Positions 6,471-11,756 of a stretch of DNA of 11,756 nt are shown piece after piece. The stretch comes from Chloroflexota bacterium (lineage in GTDB: Bacteria > Chloroflexota > Dehalococcoidia > Lucifugimonadales > UBA3495). The stretch covers positions 1 through 11,756 of the forward strand of contig JADFQT010000047.1 of the NCBI GenBank assembly GCA_022561675.1. The letters run 5' to 3'. Position numbers and translations under genes: made by a program. The notes under the pieces were generated by a model. It was not told where the DNA came from, searched no databases, and was given only the letters and a program-made list of their open reading frames with translations. The number at the start of each line of letters is the position of its first letter. Positions within the stretch are counted from its first letter, which is position 1.

Positions 6471-7210
6471 TCAACGCAGTCGGAAAATCTCACTCTCAGC
6501 AAAAAGATTACCGACCTCAAGGGCTAATGTGGCTTCGGCATAAAGGCCGGGCGGCACACTGATATCGGCCAGGTAACCCTCGCCCACCCGAGCCTCAACC
6601 CCTGGCGCACGTAGCCCCTCTTTGGGTAGGGCCAGCGTCATGGTCGCCCTAGCCCTAATAGCCGGCTCATAGACCGTACCGGTAGCTGTATCGGTGCCAG
6701 AGGGCACATCGAGTGAAAGTATGGGCGCGGCTTGCTGGTTCGCCCACTGAATCAGGTGGCTCGCCATACCTCGCGGCGCGCCCTGCAGACTATAATCGAT
6801 CGCCCCATCTACTATGAGATTCGGCCGATCTACCGTGGTTATTGCAACGGCCTGGACTACGGAAACCTTCATAGGGCGCAAGATATCCAGTTGGTGGGCT
6901 GGAATGAGCGTAAAGGTCTCGTCAGTCCCCGTCACAAAGACCCTTACCCATGCACCATAGTTGTGCAAACGCCTGGCTCTACCAATGCCCCGCCGCCATT
7001 GCCACCTGTACCCGCCAGCACTACCACCTTTTTACCAGTCGGGTCACCATCAAAGAATCGAACTCGGGCCAGATGGGCTAGATTGCGCCCGGCCTTTTCC
7101 ATCATCTGCATGAGCTCAATCTTAAAATCCTCGATCATCAACCGGTCCACTTCAAATATCTGCTCTGTGGTCAGATAGGGGGCTTCACCGGTATAGATTG
7201 GGAGTTTCAT
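6471..7210 (-). pseudogene. nnrE: NAD(P)H-hydrate epimerase (YjeF_N domain), broken by a one-base frameshift
   Basis: Two abutting frames together give a single-domain YjeF N-terminal protein. That fold converts R-NAD(P)HX to the S epimer in nicotinamide-nucleotide repair. The first frame has [34 protein letters not shown] and [15 protein letters not shown], then runs off frame. The second resumes at [14 protein letters not shown] and continues with LIVDGAIDYSLQGAPRG and SLDVPSGTDTATG. At 6978-6979 two bases stand where three are needed between GTA and GCC, so one base is missing. The 740-base span is one short of 247 codons, as expected. The break may be real or a sequencing error. The start at 7210 (MKLPIYTG) is chosen because the family begins here; the frame is open to an ATG at 7255. 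There is no kinase (NnrD) domain. The loop reads GGNGGG instead of the usual NNGGDG. Confidence 0.8.
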
Positions 7211-7343
7211 TTTTGGGCCTGTGTTGCCTCCGCTGACTTGATTGATTCGTGACATGGCTCCATTTCACGTCAATAACGACGGAAGGCTGTGGAGAATAGT
7301 CCTTAAAACTCTCGGCGTCCTGCTCCTTCTGTGTCGCGAATAT

Positions 7344-8117
7344 TTAAACCGTGTCCGCGATGCCTTTGAGGGCCACCCCTACCAGGTAGGCCAAACCAGC
7401 AGCGACTCCCCCTATTGCCAATATCTCCAATCCAGCCCAGTACCAGCGCTGCTCTACGTAAAGGCCCTTCAGGGCGCCGATCGTAAAGAAAACTGCCCCT
7501 GCCAGGGCTATACTCCAGAATAATGGCTGGGCTAAACCGCCCGGAACTAATGCTTGATAGATGAAAGGTAAGAGAGGCAACAGGCCGGCGATCATAAACC
7601 CCAGATAAGTAACTAGCCCAGCTCGCCACGGAGACACTTCTTCCGCTGGAAGTCCATGTTCTTCCCGGAGCATCGTAGCCACCCAACGATCATCGTCAGA
7701 GGTGATAACCTCCACCACTCGTTCCAGGTCGGCCCCGCTAAAGCCTTTGCTGGCGAAGATCTGGCGAATCTCTTCTTTCTCCCCCTCGGGGAACATCTTC
7801 ACATGATATTCCTCCTCCCTCCGCGTGCGCGCTCGTTGTTGCTGCTCGGCGCGGGTGCCGAGAAAGTTACTGATCCCCATGCTGAACCCATCGGCAATCA
7901 GATTGGCGACACCCAGGATGATTAGGATACCCGCGGAGAGACCAGCGCCAGATACGCCTGATACTACCGCGAATGTAGTTACCGTGCCGTCGATCGCACC
8001 GAAGATGAAATCTCGAAGATCACTGTGGGGTGGCCCTGCCTCGAGCCTGGCCTTGATGGCTTCGGGAGTATGCGCAGCCACTAACTCCGCCAGGGATTCG
8101 TCGGATCGATGAGTCAC
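7344..8117 (-). CDS. VIT1/CCC1-family iron/manganese transporter
   Basis: This 257-residue membrane protein of the vacuolar iron transporter family is expected to move Fe2+ or Mn2+ out of the cytoplasm in exchange for protons. It has a cytoplasmic N-terminus, then TM1 with FGAIDGTVTTFAVVSG (39-54, conserved Asp43), TM2 with LIADGFSMGISNFLG (73-87, conserved Met80), a Glu-rich cytoplasmic metal-binding helix region REEEYHVKMFPEGEKEEI (100-117) with LREEHGL (150-156), and three further hydrophobic segments (about 166-190, 198-218 and 226-249). The GTG at 8117 is preferred because GGGGAG stands 5 bases ahead. An in-frame ATG at 8132 has no usable site. The stop lies 133 bases upstream of the epimerase start on the same strand. 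The transported ion cannot be fixed from sequence. Confidence 0.9.
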   Translation of the reverse strand: MTHRSDESLAELVAAHTPEAIKARLEAGPPHSDLRDFIFGAIDGTVTTFAVVSGVSGAGLSAGILIILGVANLIADGFSMGISNFLGTRAEQQQRARTRREEEYHVKMFPEGEKEEIRQIFASKGFSGADLERVVEVITSDDDRWVATMLREEHGLPAEEVSPWRAGLVTYLGFMIAGLLPLLPFIYQALVPGGLAQPLFWSIALAGAVFFTIGALKGLYVEQRWYWAGLEILAIGGVAAGLAYLVGVALKGIADTV

Positions 8118-8588
8118 ACTTGCTCCCCGCATATATCAAATAGCCCGAACACCTCAGCTATCCCCGGTTCAATAGCGCCCAACATGCTCCCGCCGTTTAA
8201 GGAAAAATTAACTTCCCGGGAATGGCCTGACTAGCTGCCCCAGCTAGCCGCTGACTATTATCTGCGCTGCCTCCGCCCACGAGACACTGCTCCCTGATTT
8301 GGCGTCGAGCCTCGATGTCAAACCATCCTCTATCGCAACACCATCGAGACCGATCCCGTTTTGCTTCCTGTCGTGAACAGCTACTTCAAACGTCCCAGGG
8401 CTTATGGCTTACGCCTCCCATTTGGTGGAGACCTTCCTCATTGGCCTCTGGGGCGATCTCCGGGCATGGCTGTTCAGCTAACCATAAGGAGCCTGGCACC
8501 GGAAACAGGTTCGCCTCTCTCCTCACTGACAGCTCAAAATCTCATTTAGGCCGCGTTTAGAATTTTAGCCGCTCGCTAGGAGCTGCTA
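8118..8588. other. Non-coding stretch with no recognisable gene
   Basis: About 470 bases upstream of the metal transporter hold only short open frames with many stops on both strands. The most protein-like is an unrecognised minus-strand frame of 54 codons (8247-8408, stop at 8244-8246), which follows a stop and has no clear start. The transporter's promoter should lie at the left end, but no convincing -35/-10 pair was found. Confidence 0.5.
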
Positions 8589-8786
8589 CCGCGCTTCAGT
8601 CCGGACTGGCGGCCCTGTCATCCCTACTACGTAACCCAACTGGCTGGCCACCAGTCGGAAGTCCTGGTGGCGTTGGCTCATGGCCTTCCCAAGCATGAAA
8701 TTGTTGATCTGGCCCAGCAAGCCCAGGTCGGTCAGGCCCATGGCCACACCCCATCCCAGGGCATCTACTAAGCCTTGAATATGTAG
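8586..8786 (-). pseudogene. Unassigned open-frame remnant
   Basis: A minus-strand frame of 66 codons (8589-8786, stop TAG at 8586-8588) is preceded by TAA and has no convincing start. It reads like real protein: GLVDALGWGVAM, then LTDLGLLGQINNFMLGKAM, then DFRLVASQLGYVVG, with alternating hydrophobic and polar residues. I do not recognise the family. On the other strand the same bases give a different plausible stretch (HPYYVTQLAG, VALAHGLPKHEIVDLAQQA), so even the coding strand is uncertain. It is probably decayed sequence. Confidence 0.25.
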
Positions 8787-8817
8787 TTAAACACGAAGGG
8801 GTAGCCACCGTTTGGGG

Positions 8818-8864
8818 AAATCCCCCTCAGTCTCCCTCTTAAAAAGGGGGATATAGGGGGATTT
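8818..8864. repeat. Two-tier palindromic repeat (MITE/REP-like hairpin)
   Basis: The outer arms AAATCCCCCT (8818-8827) and AGGGGGATTT (8855-8864) are perfect inverted copies. An inner pair, TCTCCC (8831-8836) against GGGGGA (8846-8851), matches at 5 of 6 positions around a CTTAAAAAG centre. The result is a 47-base hairpin with a small internal loop. C-rich/G-rich palindromes of this form occur as dispersed repeats in several bacterial groups. It lies within the decayed stretch and could be a mobile miniature element or a bidirectional terminator. Confidence 0.65.
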
Positions 8865-8879
8865 GGATCTCCCAAGTTT

Positions 8880-9172
8880 AGTAATTTCTTCAGGGCCTCC
8901 AAATGGCCAAAGCTGCTACGCTGAGACTGGGAAGCCTGGGGACCACCGTCGAGGACCCTATGACCTATTTCAGCAGCCGGGCCCTAAGCGCCCAGGAAGA
9001 TTTGGCCCCAGTCGATCACTCCGCCCCTGTTACTGGCGCTGATGGCCAAGTATACCAGGGTGCGGGGCGGGTTTACCTGGCGGCAAGCCTCTAATCCATC
9101 CCCAGGGCGGTACTCACCCAGAGCAGCCAGACGACGGTCAGTTCCCTGGGTTACCGCCTTGCCCAGCAGGCC
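8880..9172 (-). pseudogene. CaiB/BaiF family III CoA-transferase remnant
   Basis: A minus-strand frame with no start (TAA at 9173-9175) reads LGKAVTQGTDRRLAALGEYRPG, then VNPPRTLVYLAIS, then IDWGQIFLGA, and meets TAG at 8984-8986. It continues in the same frame to about 8880. In CaiB/BaiF CoA-transferases the order is GKRSVTLDL, then ENYRPG, then INPRLVYLSISGFG, then PGFDxIAQAMSG. The order and spacing agree, although individual matches are loose. The active-site Asp region and the N- and C-terminal parts are missing. It lies just after the M24 gene on the same strand, so it may once have shared an operon with it. Confidence 0.42.
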
Positions 9173-9207
9173 TTAGCCCGGGACTAATATTCCAGACAAC
9201 AGGTGTG

Positions 9208-10326
9208 TCAGGATTGCTCCAAAATTGATGGCCTGAGCAGGCGACCTATCGGCAATTCCACTTCTAGTTCCGGCCAGGTACCGGTGCGGGTCAGAATCTC
9301 GGGCCTGTTTTCAGTCAGCAGCACAGTATCCTCCGACTTGGTGCCGGTAATGGACGGATTCCAGGCCAGCACCTGGTTGTGCTTCAACCGGTATGCGGCG
9401 TCAGGAGTCCCAAAGATTTCCCGCCCGGCATAGCCGGTGAGGCCGCCCTGGTGGTGCAGCTCCCACTCCTGGGGAAATCCTTCACTGGCATACTGCTCTA
9501 TCGCCTTACTCACCACTTCGCCCAGGGAAGCTCCAGCCCGGCTCTCCAGGTTGAACCGGGTATCTACGGCGGTGACGGCCCGGTGCCTGGCAGCCAGGTC
9601 TGAGTCCAGCGGGCCAAAAGAAACTATGCGGGTGAGGGAGATGTGCAGCCCATGGCGACGGCCGGTCAGAGCCACCAACATGGTTCGCCGAATCTGGTTA
9701 CTGGTGGGCAAGGGGTGGCGGTAGCGGGGAATCCGTTCGTCGCCTGCCACCAGGTTGACCAGGGGCAGGATGTCTCGTTTTTGACATTCAAAGGCGAGGG
9801 ATGCCGCGATGTCCAGCTCGGTCTCTCCTGGCTGGGCGTTGCGGCAGGTAGTCTCCACAGCTTGTGCTGCCTCTGTACCCAGACGCCGGTAACGTGCTAT
9901 TTCCGGAGGCAACATCGTACACCGAAGCTCCCTGAAGCCCTCGGGCGCCAAGGGCAGGTCCAAGGAACCCAGGTCTGAAACCGCCCTGGACACATTGCAC
10001 AGGCGAGCCACCTGTTCCTTAGCCTCATGCCGCCGATGCCACTTCCAGTCGACTGGTTCGAAAGGCAAGCCCGCCACCTCCTCTTCCAGGAGTCGGCGCA
10101 ACTCAATATTGTTGGTCAGAAGGTAAGCCTGATCTTGGGTGACCAACAGGGAAGCTTCGCCGGCAGCGTCGCCCACGTAAACATAGTTATTGCCCCCTCC
10201 AGTCAGCCAGGCGAAGTTGGCCTGCGAGCTTAGAACAACAGCCTCCAGCCCAGCGCCTTCCAGCCAGGTGCGGACCCGATCTAGCTTTGCCTCGACCTCT
10301 TCTTGTCTATTCATCTGCAATTTCAC
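9208..10326 (-). CDS. M24-fold (creatinase/Xaa-Pro peptidase-like) protein with degenerate metal site
   Basis: This 372-residue protein has a creatinase-type N-terminal domain (about 10-135, with LEAVVLSSQANFAWLTGG at 27-44) and a pita-bread C-terminal domain (about 140-365). Of the five metal ligands of M24 peptidases, the DxG Asp is replaced in ALTGRRHG (Leu220), the sDxTR Asp is Ser230 (ISLTRIVSFG), and the MExEPG Glu is Asn323 (WNPSI). A His in LHHQGGLTGY (291-292) and Glu332 (KSEDTVLLT) remain. It is therefore probably not a dinuclear metallopeptidase. It may be a creatinase-like enzyme (creatinase itself works without metal) or a binding protein. The GTG start at 10326 has AAGGA about 13 bases upstream, which is rather far. 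An ATG at 10314 lacks a site. No signal peptide is seen. The gene is 281 bases after nhaA on the same strand. Confidence 0.8.
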   Translation of the reverse strand: MKLQMNRQEEVEAKLDRVRTWLEGAGLEAVVLSSQANFAWLTGGGNNYVYVGDAAGEASLLVTQDQAYLLTNNIELRRLLEEEVAGLPFEPVDWKWHRRHEAKEQVARLCNVSRAVSDLGSLDLPLAPEGFRELRCTMLPPEIARYRRLGTEAAQAVETTCRNAQPGETELDIAASLAFECQKRDILPLVNLVAGDERIPRYRHPLPTSNQIRRTMLVALTGRRHGLHISLTRIVSFGPLDSDLAARHRAVTAVDTRFNLESRAGASLGEVVSKAIEQYASEGFPQEWELHHQGGLTGYAGREIFGTPDAAYRLKHNQVLAWNPSITGTKSEDTVLLTENRPEILTRTGTWPELEVELPIGRLLRPSILEQS

Positions 10327-10489
10327 TTCAGGTAATCAGTCCTTCTCGCAGGTAGATGGGATATTGACTAAATTCTGTGGTCTGTACTGTCAAATCCACA
10401 ATTGAATATCCAAGAGTACTCGGCCTGGTGATGAAAGAGCTTGGCGCAGATCGTCGCCGGCCGGTCCCAGACTGCGGGCTGGGTTTAGA

Positions 10490-10564
10490 CCGGTACCGGA
10501 AACCGGTGCCTCAGCAAACACCAGGAATACGACCAGGCACCGGCGGCGATACCGGTGTTTTGAG
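10490..10564. repeat. Inverted-repeat-rich spacer between nhaA and the M24 gene
   Basis: CCGGTGCCT (10503-10511) and AGGCACCGG (10535-10543) are a perfect 9-base inverted pair around a 23-base loop. A second pair, AAACACC (10516-10522) and GGTGTTT (10554-10560), could form an alternative stem. CCGGTACCGG (10490-10499) is a 10-base palindrome, and ACCGGT recurs at 10489, 10502 and 10551. Read on the minus strand, the first hairpin follows the nhaA stop by about 65 bases and ends in CCGGTTTCC, so a weak terminator is possible. The rest of the 281-base gap holds nothing recognisable. Confidence 0.4.
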
Positions 10565-10607
10565 TGCTCATAACTCCAGCAATCCCTACTTCAGCCCCAA
10601 TTACCCG

Positions 10608-11756
10608 TTAATTCTCCGAATCAGGGCCCGAGGGGTCTACGGCGCCAGGGGAAGCAACTGGGACCTGCTGAACATCGTGATTCGGCTGCTCGGAACTGAC
10701 CGGCGCAGCCCGAAGGAAGGCGTAGCCCGCCACCGCCGACAGAACTGAGGCAAGGAGGACGCCGATTTTGGCCTGCGAGGTCAAAGCGTCCACGTCGTAA
10801 GCCAGGCCCGCGATGAAGATTGATACGGTGAAACCAATTCCGCCGAGCAAGGCCACCCCAATGATGTGACGCCACGTTACCCCGCTGGGAAGGGAGGCGA
10901 CCCCCGTCCGAACCGCCAGCCAGGTAAAAATGGTGATCCCCAGCAGCTTTCCCACGGGCAGCGCCACCAATACACCAAGTGTGACGGCGCTGGATATCGC
11001 GTCGCGAATGACATCCGCCGAAAGCACCACGCCTGCGTTGGCCAGGGCGAAGATGGGGAGGATGAGGTAGGTGGTCCAGGGGTGGAGCTGTAGTTCCAAC
11101 CGGTCCAGTGGCGAGTCCGTCTCCCGGCTTAGCCTGGAGATTTCTCCCAGGACTACGTCGGCAGACTCTTCGTCGTCGGCCTCGACAGCTCGCTCATACT
11201 GGCCGACCAGTTCTTCCACGGACGGCCGGAAAGCCTGATGGGTAAGCAGAGCGCCGGCCGGAGTCAGCAGCCCGAGGATGACGCCGGCAACAGTGGCGTG
11301 GATCCCCGAATTGAGCACGGCGACCCAGAAAAGCGTTCCCAAAACCACGTAGACCGGAATACTCCGAATACCGACAACGCGGCTGGCAATAACGATGATA
11401 ACAAGCAATGCGAAGGCCCACACCAAGCCGGTGACGTTGAGCTCTTCCGTGTAGAAAACCGCGATAACCAGGATGGAACCGATGTCATCTACCACCGCCA
11501 CGCCCAGGAGAAAGATCCTCAACCCGGAGGGAAGAGACCTGCCCAGGAGCGCCAGCACACCCAGAGCGAAGGCGATATCCGTGGCCTTGGGTATGCCCCA
11601 GCCCTTGGCGCCTTCGCCGGTGGCATTAAACGCGATGAACATAGCTGCAGGCACAGCCATTCCGCCCAGAGCCGCTACTGCGGGCAGGGCGGCCTTACGC
11701 AGCGAGGAGAGTTCGCCGTGAACCAACTCCCGCTTGATTTCCATGCCCATGACGAA
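10608..11756 (-). CDS. nhaA: Na+/H+ antiporter NhaA, N-terminus cut by the window edge
   Basis: 382 codons are visible and the frame is open at the right edge, beginning FVMGMEIKREL, which corresponds to about residue 74 of E. coli NhaA. NhaA exchanges internal Na+ or Li+ for external protons across the inner membrane. Counting from the Met at 11750, the ion-binding Asp88-Asp89 (VAVVDDIGSIL) lies 30-31 residues after Asp58 (KATDIAFALG), the same spacing as Asp133 and Asp163-Asp164 in E. coli. Lys268 (PVGKLLGI) matches Lys300, and PIFALANAG (232-240) is present. A polar insert of about 45 residues (173-217, rich in Glu, Asp and Arg) ahead of SPLDRLELQLHPW is common in NhaA of several non-proteobacterial groups. 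A hydrophilic tail of about 30 residues (351-380) follows the last membrane segment. The true start is outside the window, so promoter and regulation are not visible. Confidence 0.93.
   Translation of the reverse strand, partial: FVMGMEIKRELVHGELSSLRKAALPAVAALGGMAVPAAMFIAFNATGEGAKGWGIPKATDIAFALGVLALLGRSLPSGLRIFLLGVAVVDDIGSILVIAVFYTEELNVTGLVWAFALLVIIVIASRVVGIRSIPVYVVLGTLFWVAVLNSGIHATVAGVILGLLTPAGALLTHQAFRPSVEELVGQYERAVEADDEESADVVLGEISRLSRETDSPLDRLELQLHPWTTYLILPIFALANAGVVLSADVIRDAISSAVTLGVLVALPVGKLLGITIFTWLAVRTGVASLPSGVTWRHIIGVALLGGIGFTVSIFIAGLAYDVDALTSQAKIGVLLASVLSAVAGYAFLRAAPVSSEQPNHDVQQVPVASPGAVDPSGPDSEN

Noticed and set aside
8903..9094. 63-codon plus-strand frame in the decayed zone
   Set aside because: The opposite strand reads as a CaiB/BaiF-like relic, and this frame resembles no known family.
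10377..10748. 123-codon plus-strand frame across the nhaA 3' end and spacer
   Set aside because: Half of it is antisense to nhaA, and the rest is made of the inverted-repeat sequence.
1..11756. tRNA genes, rRNA genes, CRISPR arrays, complete insertion sequences
   Set aside because: No cloverleaf with a TTCGA-type loop, no regularly spaced direct repeats and no transposase motif were seen in any gap.

Overview
The window looks like an uncultivated, moderately GC-rich bacterium. The gene set (paralogous PuuE-type deacetylases, a cysteine hydrolase, a nitroreductase, a chlorite-dismutase-family protein, relics of a Baeyer-Villiger monooxygenase and of a CaiB/BaiF CoA-transferase) is reminiscent of Chloroflexota such as SAR202 or Dehalococcoidia. 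That placement is inferred from gene content only. No rRNA or tRNA is present to test it. Nearly everything is coded on the minus strand, and only one convincing gene (the chlorite-dismutase-family protein) lies on the plus strand.

Left half, 1-4978, all minus strand, read right to left. An isochorismatase-type cysteine hydrolase (4265-4978) is followed by a YfcE-type metallophosphoesterase (3663-4196) and a nitroreductase (3135-3659). The last two are separated by only 3 bases. Next comes a 277-base gap that holds a possible 53-residue secreted peptide (2919-3080). Two paralogous polysaccharide-deacetylase/allantoinase-like genes follow (1949-2857 and 945-1862), then an alpha/beta hydrolase (1-765) cut by the window edge. 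All have good Shine-Dalgarno sites and similar spacing. The mix of amide and C-N hydrolases with a flavin reductase suggests a small-molecule catabolic cluster. It loosely recalls the families used by the Rut pyrimidine pathway, but without the diagnostic Rut genes.

Middle, 4979-7343. A C-terminal scrap of a Baeyer-Villiger monooxygenase (5101-5472, minus) abuts the promoter region of the plus-strand chlorite-dismutase-family gene (5544-6374). That protein keeps the paired Trp, a candidate heme-ligand His and, 13 residues further on, a candidate distal Arg. It converges with a single-domain NAD(P)H-hydrate epimerase gene (6471-7210, minus) that is broken by a one-base frameshift.

Right half, 7344-11756. 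A VIT/CCC1-type metal transporter (7344-8117) is followed by about 1.1 kb of decayed sequence. That stretch holds a two-tier palindromic repeat (8818-8864), a CaiB/BaiF-like CoA-transferase relic (8880-9172) and unassigned open-frame remnants. Beyond it are an M24-fold protein that has lost most metal ligands (9208-10326), an inverted-repeat-rich spacer, and a NhaA Na+/H+ antiporter (10608-11756) that lacks its N-terminus because of the window edge.

No CRISPR array, insertion sequence with an intact transposase, phage gene or structural RNA was seen. The points most worth a second look are the chlorite-dismutase-family protein, the M24 pseudo-peptidase, the tandem PuuE-like pair within the hydrolase cluster, and the decay zones at 5.1-5.5 kb and 8.1-9.2 kb.
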